Assembly: GCF_023101185.1 (NCBI RefSeq)
Contig: NZ_CP078077.1
Coordinates: 496,001-560,000, forward strand
Direction of reading: 5' to 3'
Origin: Microbacterium galbinum
GTDB taxonomy: Bacteria > Actinomycetota > Actinomycetes > Actinomycetales > Microbacteriaceae
DNA: 64,000 nucleotides
The notes beneath the pieces are model-generated. The model made no database searches. It saw only the letters and a program-made list of their open reading frames with translations, and was not told the origin of the DNA. Below, one piece after another: positions 8,236 to 17,459 of the stretch. Positions within the stretch are counted from its first letter, which is position 1, and every line of letters begins with the position of its first letter. The position numbers and the translations under genes were made by a program.

Positions 8236-11034
8236 ATGACCCGTCCGAAGAAGCGCTTCTCGCAACTCATCGAAGAGATCGACCGCACGCCCTGGGGCCC
8301 CGCCGAGCAGACTCTCGTGGCCGAGGCGGTCGCCCTCGCGCAGGAGATCGGCGACGAGCAGCTCGAGTACCAGGCGCGCATGCGGCAGACCGCGTCGGCG
8401 AACATGAACGGCGCGACCGACGTCATGCTCAACTCCTTCGCCTGGTGCCTCGCCCGCCACGACGCCGACCCCGGCCGGTTCCCCGCCGACCTCGAGTACG
8501 GCGGGGCCGACCTGATGTGGCAGTTCAAGTGGATGGCGTCGTCGTTGCGCTCCTCCCCCGCGTTCTCGCAGGAGCAGATCGCCGCGGTGCTCGACGACAT
8601 GGAGACCCACTACCGCGCGGCCGACCTCGGACTCAGCGGCGTGCTCACCGCCCGTTTCGAAGACGCGTGGGACGCGGGACGCATCGACGATGCCGAGGCG
8701 CTGCGCGTGCAGCTCGAGGCGACCCCGCGCGATGACCACAGCCACTGCGACGCCTGCGGGCGCAGCCAGTTCGCCGGGTTCTTCGCCGAGACGGATCGGG
8801 ATGCCGACGCCATCCGCCTCGTCGAAGAGATGATCGAGGGCGGTTTCTCGTGCGGCGAGGAACCCGAGCACGCCCTCTCGCGCGTGCTGGTGCCGTACCT
8901 GCGCAACGGGCGGGGCGAAGAGGCCAAGACCGCGCACCTGCGCAGCTACCGGCTCGCGAAGGACAACCCCGACAACCTCCGCATCGTCGCGAACAACATC
9001 GTCTTCACCGCGATCACCGGCAACGAGGCGCGCGCACTGTCGCTCGTCGAACGGCACATCGGCTGGCTCGCGCACGACGGACTCAACGTCGACGCGCACT
9101 TCGCCGCCCTCGCCGCGTTCGCCGTCGCGCTCGACCGTGTCGCCGCGACCGGCCACGGCGAGACCCCGGTGCGGGGAGCGGATGCCGCGGCCCTCGTGCC
9201 GTTCTTCGGACCGCACGACGGTCCCTGGAGCGCCGCCGACCTCGCCGCAGCCGCCTGGGCGACGGCCGAGCGCCTCGGTGCGGAGTTCGACCGCCGCGAC
9301 GGTACCGACGGTCACGCCCGCGCACTCGAGCGGATGCGCGCGCTCGGAACCGAGAGCTACGACGTGCCGATCCGCTCGGATGCCTTCGTCGCACAGCCCG
9401 CCACCGTCGATCCGACGGACGCCGAAGGCTGGTACGAGCGCGCGATGCAGCTCGCCCAGTACGGCGACGAGCAGGGCACCCTCGCCGCGCTCCCGCACGC
9501 CCTCGAGGTCGCCGACCCCGAGAAGCGCGCGCAGCTGCTGTCGATGCGCCTCGGCATCCTCGTCGCGCTCGATCGCGCCGAGGATGCGTGGCCGGTGCTT
9601 CCCGAGCGCATCGCCGCGCTGCGCGCGGCGGGAAAGGCCGAGCAGGCCGATCTCGAGGAGCGCCTCGGGCTCGCGACCTTCGGCCTCGCCACCCCCGAGG
9701 ATGCCGCTGCCCTCGACCGCGAGCTCGCCGACGCCGCGGCTCTGCCGGCGTGGTCGCGGGGAGATCTCGCCCTGAGCCGGGCATCGCTGCACCTGCGCGG
9801 CGACGACGCCGACGCCGCGCTGAACCTCGCCGAGCAGGCGGCGCGTGCATTCGCAGAGGCCGAGGACGCCCGCCTGTCGAACACGACGACGCTCGTCGCG
9901 ATCTCGGCGTTGCTGCACAAGGGCGACACCGAAGCGGCATCCGCGCTGCTCGACCGGCTGATCGCGCAGGACGACCTCAGCACGGGCCACCGGGCGCACG
10001 CGCTCGAGACGCGGGCCCGCATCCGCGGCGGCAGCGGCGACTTCGCCGAGGGCGCTGCCGATGCCGACGAGGTCTGCCGCCTGATCGCGGGCTTCGGGGC
10101 CACCCGTGCACTCGGCTCGGCGCACCTGCTCGCGGGCGCGCTGTGGGAGGACGCCGGCGAGCCCGAGAAGGCCGTCGCGCGGTTCCGGGTGCTCGCGCGC
10201 ATCGCCGCACAGGAAGGGGCGGATGCCACGGGCGCCGACTTCCGTCTCGCGCGTGCAATGCTCGCGGCGGGCGATGCGGAGGAGGCCGCCGAGCTGTTCG
10301 GTACCGTGCTCGAGCGCGAGGAGAAGGCCGAGGTCGAACCCGCCTCGCGCGCCGCCACGGCGATGCTGCTCGCCCGCTCGCTCGCCACGGCGGGCGAGTT
10401 CGGTCAGGCGGTCGGCGCGTACGGCTACGCCGCCGACCTGTTCGGCCAGGGCGAGGAGTACGCGGATCAGGCCAGCGCCATGAGCGAGCAGGCCAAGATC
10501 CTCGCCCGCTTCGACGAGAACGACGATGCGCTCGCGCTGCTCGAATCGGCCGCCGACATCGTGCGTCGCGCACCCGACGCCGTGGGCGTCATGGCCGATG
10601 TGCTGCACAACCTCGGTCAGGCCTACGGCGGGCGCGGCGACGAGCGGGCGTTCGCGCTCTTCGACGAGGTCGCAGCCCTCGCGACCGAGCACGAGGCCGA
10701 CTGGCTGCGCGCCGATGTCACGGACTCCCGCGGGCGCGCGCTCGCCCAGCTCGGACGGATCGACGAGTCCGTCGCCGCCGCACTCACCGCCGCCGACGCC
10801 TTCGCGACCATCGGAGACATCGGCTCCGCCGGGGGCTCAGAGCTGTTCGCGGCCCGCGTGCTCGTCTCGAACGAGCGCGGTTCCGATGCGGTGGCCGTGT
10901 ACCGCAGTGCGATCGAGCACGGGGCGGAGTTCCCGCAGCTGCGCCAGGTCGCGGCCCTCGAACTCGGCGACGTGCTCGAGGGGCTCGGCCGTCACGGCGA
11001 GGCCGCCGAGGTGCGGGCACTCGTCGAGAGCTGA
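8236..11034 (+). CDS. Large tetratricopeptide-repeat protein, partner of the HSP90-like chaperone
   Basis: A 932-residue protein made almost entirely of helical repeats rich in Ala, Leu, Glu and Asp, with many TPR-like stretches such as GDADAALNLAEQAARAF and GEPEKAVARFRVLARI. No signal peptide, membrane segment or catalytic motif is seen. An early patch, HSHCDACGRSQFAGF near residue 173, has two close Cys and two His and might bind metal. ATG at 8236 follows GAGGAG at good spacing; the ATG at 8230 is too close. In eukaryotes TPR domains bind the HSP90 C-terminus through MEEVD, but the bacterial partner lacks that tail, so any contact must differ. It ends near a shared inverted repeat. Confidence 0.85.
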   Translation: MTRPKKRFSQLIEEIDRTPWGPAEQTLVAEAVALAQEIGDEQLEYQARMRQTASANMNGATDVMLNSFAWCLARHDADPGRFPADLEYGGADLMWQFKWMASSLRSSPAFSQEQIAAVLDDMETHYRAADLGLSGVLTARFEDAWDAGRIDDAEALRVQLEATPRDDHSHCDACGRSQFAGFFAETDRDADAIRLVEEMIEGGFSCGEEPEHALSRVLVPYLRNGRGEEAKTAHLRSYRLAKDNPDNLRIVANNIVFTAITGNEARALSLVERHIGWLAHDGLNVDAHFAALAAFAVALDRVAATGHGETPVRGADAAALVPFFGPHDGPWSAADLAAAAWATAERLGAEFDRRDGTDGHARALERMRALGTESYDVPIRSDAFVAQPATVDPTDAEGWYERAMQLAQYGDEQGTLAALPHALEVADPEKRAQLLSMRLGILVALDRAEDAWPVLPERIAALRAAGKAEQADLEERLGLATFGLATPEDAAALDRELADAAALPAWSRGDLALSRASLHLRGDDADAALNLAEQAARAFAEAEDARLSNTTTLVAISALLHKGDTEAASALLDRLIAQDDLSTGHRAHALETRARIRGGSGDFAEGAADADEVCRLIAGFGATRALGSAHLLAGALWEDAGEPEKAVARFRVLARIAAQEGADATGADFRLARAMLAAGDAEEAAELFGTVLEREEKAEVEPASRAATAMLLARSLATAGEFGQAVGAYGYAADLFGQGEEYADQASAMSEQAKILARFDENDDALALLESAADIVRRAPDAVGVMADVLHNLGQAYGGRGDERAFALFDEVAALATEHEADWLRADVTDSRGRALAQLGRIDESVAAALTAADAFATIGDIGSAGGSELFAARVLVSNERGSDAVAVYRSAIEHGAEFPQLRQVAALELGDVLEGLGRHGEAAEVRALVES

Positions 11035-11049
11035 GTCTCTCGCGGCGGG

Positions 11050-11091
11050 CCCTTCGACAGGCTCAGGGACCCAGATTCCTGGATCCCTGAG
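11050..11091. repeat. Intergenic repeat unit with inverted repeat (copy 1)
   Basis: CCCTTCGACAGGCTCAGGG (11050-11068) is one copy of a dispersed repeat. With the following bases it forms CTCAGGGACCCAG / CTGGATCCCTGAG (11062-11091), a 13-bp stem with one mismatch. It lies between the convergent ends of the TPR gene and poxB and can serve as a bidirectional terminator. Confidence 0.8.
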
Positions 11092-11102
11092 CGAGCGGAG
11101 GG

Positions 11103-12827
11103 TCAGAGGAACTGGCGCCAGTTCGCGCGTGCCAGGTCGAGGAGTTCGTCGCCGCGTCCCGACATGACGGTGCGGATGGCGTAGAGCGCGAAGCCCTTGA
11201 CCTGCGCCGCCTCGATCGCCGGGGGCATCGACAGCTCCTGGCGCTCGGTGACGACGTCGAGCAGCGCGGGGCCATCGTGCGCGAGGACCTCGCGGACGGC
11301 ATCCGGCAGGTCCTCGCTGTTCTCGACCCGACGGGCGAAGATGCCCATCGCCTCGGCGATCGCCGCGAAACTCGGGTTCGTCAGGTCGGTGCCGTAGGTG
11401 ACGAAGCCCGCCGCCTTCATCTCGAGCTCGACGAAGTTGAGCGAGGAGTTGTTCACGACGATCGTCTTCACCGGCAGGTGGTTCTGGGTGAGGGTGATCA
11501 GCTCGCCGAGCATCATCGCGAGTCCGCCGTCGCCCGCGAGCGCGACGACCTGCCGGTCGGGGTGCGCGACCTGCGCCCCGATACCGTGCAGCAGCGCGTT
11601 CGCCATCGACCCGTGCGTGAACGAGCCGATCAGACGGCGCTGCTCGGTCATGTGCAGGTAGCGGGCCGCCCAGACGGTGGGAGACCCGACATCGGCGGTG
11701 AAGATCGCGTCGTCTGCGGCGTGGTCGTTCAGCAGCTTCGCGAGGTACTGCGGATGGATCGGACGCCCCGGCTTCGTCGGCACCGCGAGGTCGTCGAGCT
11801 TCGCACGGGTCTTGCGGTAGTGCGCGAGGGCGTCGTAGAGGTGGCCGCGGTCGTCCTTGTGGGCGATGCGCGGGAGAAGGGCTTCGGCCGTCGCACGTAC
11901 GTCGCCGACGAGGCCCAGATCGAGCGGATGCCGCTTGCCGAGCTGCGAGCCGCGGATGTCGACCTGGATCGTCTTCGCCTTCTCGGGGTAGAACTGCTCG
12001 TAGGGGAAGTCACTGCCGAGCACCAGGAGCGCGTCGGCGGACTCCATCGCGCGATAGCCCGAGGCGAATCCGAGCAGCCCCGTCATACCCACGTCGAACG
12101 GGTTGTCGTACTCGATGAACTCCTTGCCGCGGAGCGCGTGGACGATGGGTGCGCCGAGAGCGTCCGCGAGGGCGATGACCTCGTCGTGCGCTCCCTCGAC
12201 GCCGGCGCCCGCGAGGATCGTGACCTTCTTCGCGGCGTTGAGCAGGGTCGCCGCCTTCTCGAGCTCGGGGCCGCTGGGCACGACGACCGGGCGGGTGCGC
12301 TCGATCACGACGCTGCGGTCGTCGGCGATCTCGGAGAGTGCGACGTCGCCCGGGATCACCAGCACGGCGACGCCGCGCTTCTCGATCGCCGCGCGCATCG
12401 CGATCTCCATCAGCCGCGGCATCTGCTTGGTGTCGGCGACGTACTCGACGTACACGCTGCACTCGCGGAACAGCTCCTGCGGGTGCGTCTCCTGGAAGTA
12501 GCCCGTGCCGATCTCGTTCGTCGGGATGTGCGCGGCGATGGCGAGCACCGGAACGCGCGAGCGATTGGCGTCGTACAGACCGTTGATCAGGTGGAGGTTT
12601 CCCGGCCCGCAGGAGCCCGCGACGACCGCGAGGTCGCCCGTGGTGGCGGCATCCGCAGCGGCGGCGAAGGCGGCAGCCTCCTCGTGGCGCACGTGGACCC
12701 AGCGGATCGTGCCGTCTTTTCGGAGGGCGTCGGTGAAACCGTTGAGCGAATCGCCCGGCAGTCCGTAGACCCGGTCGATCCCGTTGGCGTGCAGAGTCTT
12801 GACGATGTTCTCAGCGACATTGGCCAT
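11103..12827 (-). CDS. poxB: Thiamine-dependent pyruvate dehydrogenase (quinone), PoxB-type
   Basis: A 574-residue ThDP/FAD enzyme that decarboxylates pyruvate to acetate and CO2 and passes electrons to the quinone pool at the membrane. Visible are the N-terminal YGLPGDSLNGF, the catalytic glutamate in HVRHEEAAAFAAAA, CGPGNLHLINGLYDA, the central FAD/nucleotide-like domain and the ThDP-binding GDGGLAMMLGEL...NNSSLNF. Length fits PoxB (about 572). The ATG at 12827 is preceded at 6 nt by TAGGGT, so the mRNA may be leaderless. It stands alone and converges with the TPR gene. Other ThDP oxidases (acetolactate synthase) fit less well. Confidence 0.93.
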   Translation of the reverse strand: MANVAENIVKTLHANGIDRVYGLPGDSLNGFTDALRKDGTIRWVHVRHEEAAAFAAAADAATTGDLAVVAGSCGPGNLHLINGLYDANRSRVPVLAIAAHIPTNEIGTGYFQETHPQELFRECSVYVEYVADTKQMPRLMEIAMRAAIEKRGVAVLVIPGDVALSEIADDRSVVIERTRPVVVPSGPELEKAATLLNAAKKVTILAGAGVEGAHDEVIALADALGAPIVHALRGKEFIEYDNPFDVGMTGLLGFASGYRAMESADALLVLGSDFPYEQFYPEKAKTIQVDIRGSQLGKRHPLDLGLVGDVRATAEALLPRIAHKDDRGHLYDALAHYRKTRAKLDDLAVPTKPGRPIHPQYLAKLLNDHAADDAIFTADVGSPTVWAARYLHMTEQRRLIGSFTHGSMANALLHGIGAQVAHPDRQVVALAGDGGLAMMLGELITLTQNHLPVKTIVVNNSSLNFVELEMKAAGFVTYGTDLTNPSFAAIAEAMGIFARRVENSEDLPDAVREVLAHDGPALLDVVTERQELSMPPAIEAAQVKGFALYAIRTVMSGRGDELLDLARANWRQFL

Positions 12828-12833
12828 GCTTCG

Positions 12834-12839
12834 ACCCTA
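12834..12839 (-). promoter_or_regulatory. -10 box for leaderless poxB transcript
   Basis: TAGGGT ends 6 nt before the poxB ATG with no Shine-Dalgarno in between. In actinobacteria a TANNNT box at this distance puts transcription start at or next to the start codon. Confidence 0.55.
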
Positions 12840-12900
12840 CGCCCGCCCCGACCCGCGCGGTCTGATCGGGTGTCGAGTGCCGGCTCGGCATCCGTCGGGT

Positions 12901-12978
12901 CCTTCGTCTCGTCGCTACGCTCCTCGCTCAGGAACCGGAGCGTGTTCCGGTCCCTGAGCGGGGGCAGCGAGACGAAGG
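12901..12978. repeat. Nested inverted repeats related to the dispersed repeat (copy 2)
   Basis: Outer arms CCTTCGTCTCG / CGAGACGAAGG (11 bp, perfect) enclose inner arms CGCTCAGGAACCGG / CCGGTCCCTGAGCG (14 bp, one mismatch) with an 8-nt loop. It lies just after the stop of the 454-residue aldehyde dehydrogenase and upstream of poxB, so a terminator role is likely. Confidence 0.75.
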
Positions 12979-12982
12979 GCGG

Positions 12983-14347
12983 TCAGCCGATGCGGATGAG
13001 CTTCTTGTTGACGAACTCGTCGGCGGCGAGGTGTCCGAGCTCGCGCGAGGTGCCGCTGCGCTTCACGCCGCCGAAGGGCAGCTCGGGGCTGTCGGCGAGC
13101 ACGAGGTTGACGTACACCATGCCGGCCTCGATCCTGTCGGCCACGCGCTCGGCCTGTGCGGCATCGGTCGTGAAGACGTACGAGCCGAGACCGAAGGTCG
13201 TGTCGTTCGCGAGATCGACGGCGGCATCCTCATCGGCGACGCGATACACGACGGCCGCGGGCCCGAAGAGCTCCTCGCGGTAGACGTTCATCGCGGGCGT
13301 GACATCGGCGAGCACGGTGGGGGCGAAGAAGGCGCCCTCGCGGGTGCCGCCCGTGAGCAGCGTCGCGCCCTGCTCGACGGCCTGATCGATCTGCTTCTGC
13401 AGGTTCTCGGCCGCCGTCTCGGACGACACCGGACCGAGGACCGTGTCGTCGAGCGTCGGGTCGGATGCCTCGACCGCCGCCATCGCCGCCGTGAACTTCT
13501 CGACGAAGGCGTCGTAGAGGTCGTCGACGACGATGAAGCGCTTGGCGCCGTTGCAGGCCTGGCCGTTGTTGTCGAGACGCGCGTCGACACCGGCCTGCAC
13601 GGTGGCGTCGAGGTCGTCCGTCGACAGCACGATGAACGGGTCGGACCCGCCGAGCTCGAGAGCCACCTTCTTGAGGTTGCGTCCGGCGATCTCGGCGACT
13701 GCGGCACCGGCGCGCTCCGATCCCGTGAGCGAGACGCCCTGCACGCGCCAGTCGGCGATCATCGTCGCGATCTGCTCGTTCGTGGCGAGCACGTTCTGGT
13801 ACGCGCCCTTCGGGAATCCGGCGTCGTGGTAGATCGCCTCGATCGCGGTCGACGACTCCGGGCATTGCGGCGCGGGCTTGAGCAGGATCGTGTTTCCCAC
13901 GATCAGGTTCGGCGCCGCGAAACGCACGATCTGGTACGCCGGGAAGTTCCACGGCATGATGCCGACGAGCGGTCCGAGCGACGAGCGACGGATGATCGCC
14001 GAGCCGTCGCCGAGGATTGCGATCGGCTGGTCGGCCATGATCGACTCCGCCTGATCGGCGTAGTACTCCGCGATGTCGGCGGCGAAGTCGACCTCGCCCA
14101 GAGCGGCCTCGCGGGGCTTGCCCATCTCGCGCACGAAGATGTCGGCCAGCTCTTCGCGGCGCTCGCGGTGCAGCTCGGCCGCACGGCGCAGGAGCGCGGC
14201 GCGCTCGGCGACGGTCGAGGTGCGCGACCACTCGCGGTGCGCCTCGTCGGCGGCGACCAGTGCCTGTTCGATCTGCGCGTCCGTGAAGGTGTCGAAGGAC
14301 GCCAGCGTCTCTCCGGTGGCGGGGTTGATGACGGCGTAGTCGGTCAT
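12983..14347 (-). CDS. NAD(P)-dependent aldehyde dehydrogenase, succinate-semialdehyde type
   Basis: A 454-residue aldehyde dehydrogenase. The general-base glutamate is in ALELGGSDPFIV and the catalytic cysteine in NNGQACNGAKRF. MPWNFPAYQIVRF, LLKPAPQCPESS and SLTGSERAGAAVA mark the cofactor fold; the last replaces the usual FTGST with LTGSE. The C-terminal PFGGVKRSGTSRELG is typical of short succinate-semialdehyde dehydrogenases like E. coli Sad. It is the last gene of the amine catabolic operon, 65 nt after a second, distinct aldehyde dehydrogenase; one may oxidise 4-aminobutanal and the other succinate semialdehyde. Which does which cannot be told from sequence alone. Confidence 0.9.
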   Translation of the reverse strand: MTDYAVINPATGETLASFDTFTDAQIEQALVAADEAHREWSRTSTVAERAALLRRAAELHRERREELADIFVREMGKPREAALGEVDFAADIAEYYADQAESIMADQPIAILGDGSAIIRRSSLGPLVGIMPWNFPAYQIVRFAAPNLIVGNTILLKPAPQCPESSTAIEAIYHDAGFPKGAYQNVLATNEQIATMIADWRVQGVSLTGSERAGAAVAEIAGRNLKKVALELGGSDPFIVLSTDDLDATVQAGVDARLDNNGQACNGAKRFIVVDDLYDAFVEKFTAAMAAVEASDPTLDDTVLGPVSSETAAENLQKQIDQAVEQGATLLTGGTREGAFFAPTVLADVTPAMNVYREELFGPAAVVYRVADEDAAVDLANDTTFGLGSYVFTTDAAQAERVADRIEAGMVYVNLVLADSPELPFGGVKRSGTSRELGHLAADEFVNKKLIRIG

Positions 14348-14365
14348 GGCGTGTCCTCTCGTGGT

Positions 14366-14402
14366 GGCGTGGGACCCTTCGACGGGCTCAGGGACCCACG
14401 CC
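14366..14402. repeat. Intergenic repeat unit with hairpin (copy 3)
   Basis: CCCTTCGACGGGCTCAGGG (14375-14393) is a copy of the dispersed repeat, flanked by GGCGTGGG and CCCACGCC that pair as the base of a hairpin. It fills most of the 65-bp gap between the two aldehyde dehydrogenase genes, so it may attenuate expression of the second. Confidence 0.75.
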
Positions 14403-14412
14403 GGTGTCTGGG

Positions 14413-15888
14413 TCAGGAGACCGGGATGAGCGTGTACTTGGTGGACAGGTATTCGTGGATGCCCTCGAATCCGCCCTCGCGGCCGACACCCGACTGCTTG
14501 ACGCCGCCGAACGGTGCCGCGGCGTTCGAGACGACGCCCACGTTGAGACCCATCATGCCGGTCTCGAGGCCGTCGATCATCCGCTGCCCGCGCTGCAGGT
14601 TCTCGGTGAACACGTACGAGACGAGCCCGTACTCGGTGTCGTTGGCGAGACGCACGGCCTCCTCCTCGGTGGAGAAGGTCGAGATCGCGAGCACCGGTCC
14701 GAAGATCTCCTCGCGCAGGATCGCACTGCCGGGGACGACGTCGGTGAGGACGGTCGGCTCGTAGTACGTGCCGACGCCGTCGAGGGCCTTGCCTCCGGCG
14801 AGCAGCTTGGCGCCGCGCTCGACGGCGTCGCCGACGAGCTCGGAGGCCTTCGCGACCGCGCCCTCGTCGATGAGCGGGCCGATCGCCACGCCCTCCTCCG
14901 TGCCGCGGCCGACCTTCATCGCATTGACGCGCTCGGTCACCTTGCGGGCGAACTCGTCGGCGACGTCCTCGTGCACGATGAAGCGGTTCGCGGCCGTGCA
15001 GGCCTGGCCGATGTTGCGGAACTTCGCCAGCAGCGCGCCCTCCACGGCCTTGTCGAGGTCGGCGTCATCGAACACGACGAACGGGGCGTTGCCGCCGAGT
15101 TCCATCGACACGCGCAGCACACCCTCGGCGGCCTGGGCGATGAGCTTGCGACCCACCTCGGTCGAGCCCGTGAACGACAGCTTGCGCAGCCGGGGGTCGG
15201 CGATGATCGGCGCCGAGAGGGCGCTCGACTTCGAGGTCTGCACGACGTTGACGACGCCCTTCGGGAGCCCCGCCTCTTCGAGCAGCTTGGTGAAGAAGAT
15301 GGTCGTCAGCGGCGTGAGTGCCGGGGGCTTGATCACGACGGTGCAGCCCGCGGCGAGCGCCGGGGCGATCTTGCGCGTCGCCATCGCGAACGGGAAGTTC
15401 CACGGCGTCACGAAGAACGACGGTCCCACGGGGCGCTGCGAGACCACCATGTGCCCGGTGCCCTCGGGGTTGATGCCGTAGCGGCCGCTGATGCGCACGG
15501 CCTCCTCGCTGAACCAGCGCAGGAACTCGCCGCCGTAGACGACCTCTCCGCGTGCCTCGGCGAGCGGCTTGCCCATCTCGAGCGTCATGAGCAGCGCGAG
15601 GTCCTCCTTGTGCTGCTGCACGAGGTCGAACGCACGGCGCAGGATCTCACTGCGCACGCGCGGCGCGGTCGCCGCCCACGACTCCTGCGCGGCGACGGCC
15701 GCGTCGAGGGCGCGGATGCCGTCGTCCGGCGTCGCGTCGGCGATCGTGCGGATCACGGCCCCGGTGGAGGGATCGGTGACGTCGAAGGTGCCGCCGGCGG
15801 AGGCATCCGTCCATTCGCCACCGATGAAGAGGCCGGTGGGAATGCTGTCGAGGAGGGCCTGCTCGGCCGGTGCGATCTGCGTGGTCAT
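14413..15888 (-). CDS. Succinate-semialdehyde dehydrogenase (GabD-like)
   Basis: A 491-residue aldehyde dehydrogenase of the GabD class, which oxidises succinate semialdehyde to succinate. The start MTTQIAPAEQALLDSIPTGL at ATG 15888 leads into FIGGEWTDAS. Key features are VTPWNFPFAM, VIKPPALTPL, FTGSTEVGRKLIAQ, the glutamate in MELGGNAPFVVFDD and the cysteine in GQACTAANRFIVHE. The C-terminus AAPFGGVKQSGVGREGG is the GabD pattern. It lies 29 nt after the APC permease gene in the amine/GABA operon. A role against related semialdehydes is possible. Confidence 0.92.
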   Translation of the reverse strand: MTTQIAPAEQALLDSIPTGLFIGGEWTDASAGGTFDVTDPSTGAVIRTIADATPDDGIRALDAAVAAQESWAATAPRVRSEILRRAFDLVQQHKEDLALLMTLEMGKPLAEARGEVVYGGEFLRWFSEEAVRISGRYGINPEGTGHMVVSQRPVGPSFFVTPWNFPFAMATRKIAPALAAGCTVVIKPPALTPLTTIFFTKLLEEAGLPKGVVNVVQTSKSSALSAPIIADPRLRKLSFTGSTEVGRKLIAQAAEGVLRVSMELGGNAPFVVFDDADLDKAVEGALLAKFRNIGQACTAANRFIVHEDVADEFARKVTERVNAMKVGRGTEEGVAIGPLIDEGAVAKASELVGDAVERGAKLLAGGKALDGVGTYYEPTVLTDVVPGSAILREEIFGPVLAISTFSTEEEAVRLANDTEYGLVSYVFTENLQRGQRMIDGLETGMMGLNVGVVSNAAAPFGGVKQSGVGREGGFEGIHEYLSTKYTLIPVS

Positions 15889-15917
15889 GGTTCTCTTTCT
15901 CTGAGGAGGCGAGGGGG

Positions 15918-17459
15918 TCAGCGGCGGCGGAGGCTCGGCGGGGCGTCGATGCCGAGGGTCTGCCCCCGGAAGAACGCGGGGCGCTTGACGGCGTTCCAGA
16001 TCATCACCGCGATGCCGACGACGATGATGATCATGCCGAGGATGAACACGATCCCGACGCCGCCGACCTGGGCACCGGAGCCGTAGGCCGGGTCCATGGA
16101 GTCGATCAGCGTCGTGACGAACAGCACGGCGAGGATCGCCCCGCCGACGAGCGGGAACAGGAACGTGAAGAACACGTTGCGCACCGAGTCGAACCACTGC
16201 TTGCGGAAGTACCAGACGCAGGCGAACGCGGTGATGCCGTAGTAGAAGCAGATCATCATGCCGAGCGTGAGGATGGTGTCCCACAGCGTGTTCTCGCTGA
16301 CGACGCGCATGACCGCGTAGAACGCGGAGGCCACGATCGCCGACACGATGGTGGCGTACCCGGGGGTGAAGAAGCGGGGGCTGACCTTCGCGAACGACTT
16401 GGGCAGGGCGCCGTAGTGGCCCATCGCGAGCAGCGTGCGGGCGGGGCCGACGAACGTCGACTGCAGCGACGACGCCGAGCTCGTGAGAACGGCGAGCGAG
16501 ACCAGGAACGCGAGCGGTCCGAGGATCGGCCCGGAGAGGTGGAAGAACACGTTCTCCTGGATCTCCTCGTTGCCGAGCCCGAGTTCGCCCGTTCCGACGC
16601 CCGCGAACATGATCATGGCGACCGCGAGCAGCAGGTACAGCGTCACGATCGTGACGACGGTGACGGTGGCCGCGCGACCCGGGGTCTTCTCGGGGTCCTT
16701 GGTCTCTTCGTTCATCGTGAGGGTGACATCCCACCCCCAGAAGATGAAGATCGAGAGCGAGAGCCCGGCGGCGACCGCGCTGAACGACGAGATCGCGAAC
16801 GGGTTGAACCAGTTCAGGTCGAACGGCTGGTAGTCGAAGCCGTTGCCGCTGACCGCCTGCACGATCGCCGCACCGGCGAAGAAGACCAGCACGAGCAGCT
16901 GGAAGCCCACGAGCCAGTACTGCAGCTTCTGCGTGGTCTGCATGTCGCGGTACGACACGAGGGTCGCGCCGAGCATGAAGAGCAGACAGACGCCGATGTT
17001 GATCCAGGTGACGCTCGCGAGGTCGGCGATGGCCGGGTTGTTCGTGATCTGGGAGATCAACAGGAAGAGGAAGTCGACCGCGATGCCGGCGAGGTTGGAG
17101 AGGACGAGGATCGTCGCGACGACGAGACCCCATCCCGCCATCCACCCGATCCACGGCCCGAACGCGCGAGTGGCCCAGGTGAACGACGTGCCCGAGTCGG
17201 GCATCCGGTTGTTGAGCTCGCGGTAGCCGAAGGCCACGAGGAGCATCGGGATGAAGCCGACGAGGATGATCGCGGGGATCTGCGCACCGACGGTGGATGC
17301 CGTGGGGCCGACCGCGGCGGTGAACGTGTACGCCGGGGCGATGCACGAGATGCCGATGACGACGGCTCCGATGAGCCCGATGGTGCCGGCGCTCAGGCCC
17401 TTGCTCGACAGGCCGGTGGTGACTGCTTCGGGCTCCGTCGCCCGATTCGTGCTGCTCAT
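15918..17459 (-). CDS. APC-family amino acid/polyamine permease
   Basis: A 513-residue permease with about 12 membrane segments. The first helix carries the substrate-binding GAVVIGISCIAPAYTF pattern of APC transporters, followed by GFIPMLLVAFGYRELNNRMPDSG, which places it in the amino acid/GABA/putrescine branch. The start ATG at 17459 shares a base with the stop of the upstream universal stress gene (TGATG), so the two are coupled. The operon context of amine oxidase and GabD-like enzymes suggests uptake of putrescine, GABA or a related amine. Confidence 0.9.
   Translation of the reverse strand: MSSTNRATEPEAVTTGLSSKGLSAGTIGLIGAVVIGISCIAPAYTFTAAVGPTASTVGAQIPAIILVGFIPMLLVAFGYRELNNRMPDSGTSFTWATRAFGPWIGWMAGWGLVVATILVLSNLAGIAVDFLFLLISQITNNPAIADLASVTWINIGVCLLFMLGATLVSYRDMQTTQKLQYWLVGFQLLVLVFFAGAAIVQAVSGNGFDYQPFDLNWFNPFAISSFSAVAAGLSLSIFIFWGWDVTLTMNEETKDPEKTPGRAATVTVVTIVTLYLLLAVAMIMFAGVGTGELGLGNEEIQENVFFHLSGPILGPLAFLVSLAVLTSSASSLQSTFVGPARTLLAMGHYGALPKSFAKVSPRFFTPGYATIVSAIVASAFYAVMRVVSENTLWDTILTLGMMICFYYGITAFACVWYFRKQWFDSVRNVFFTFLFPLVGGAILAVLFVTTLIDSMDPAYGSGAQVGGVGIVFILGMIIIVVGIAVMIWNAVKRPAFFRGQTLGIDAPPSLRRR

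Noticed and set aside
6225..10692. Long minus-strand open frames (791 and 853 codons) opposite the HSP90-like and TPR genes
   Set aside because: Shadows of GC-rich codon usage; the plus strand has a recognisable chaperone and TPR protein with good Shine-Dalgarno sites.
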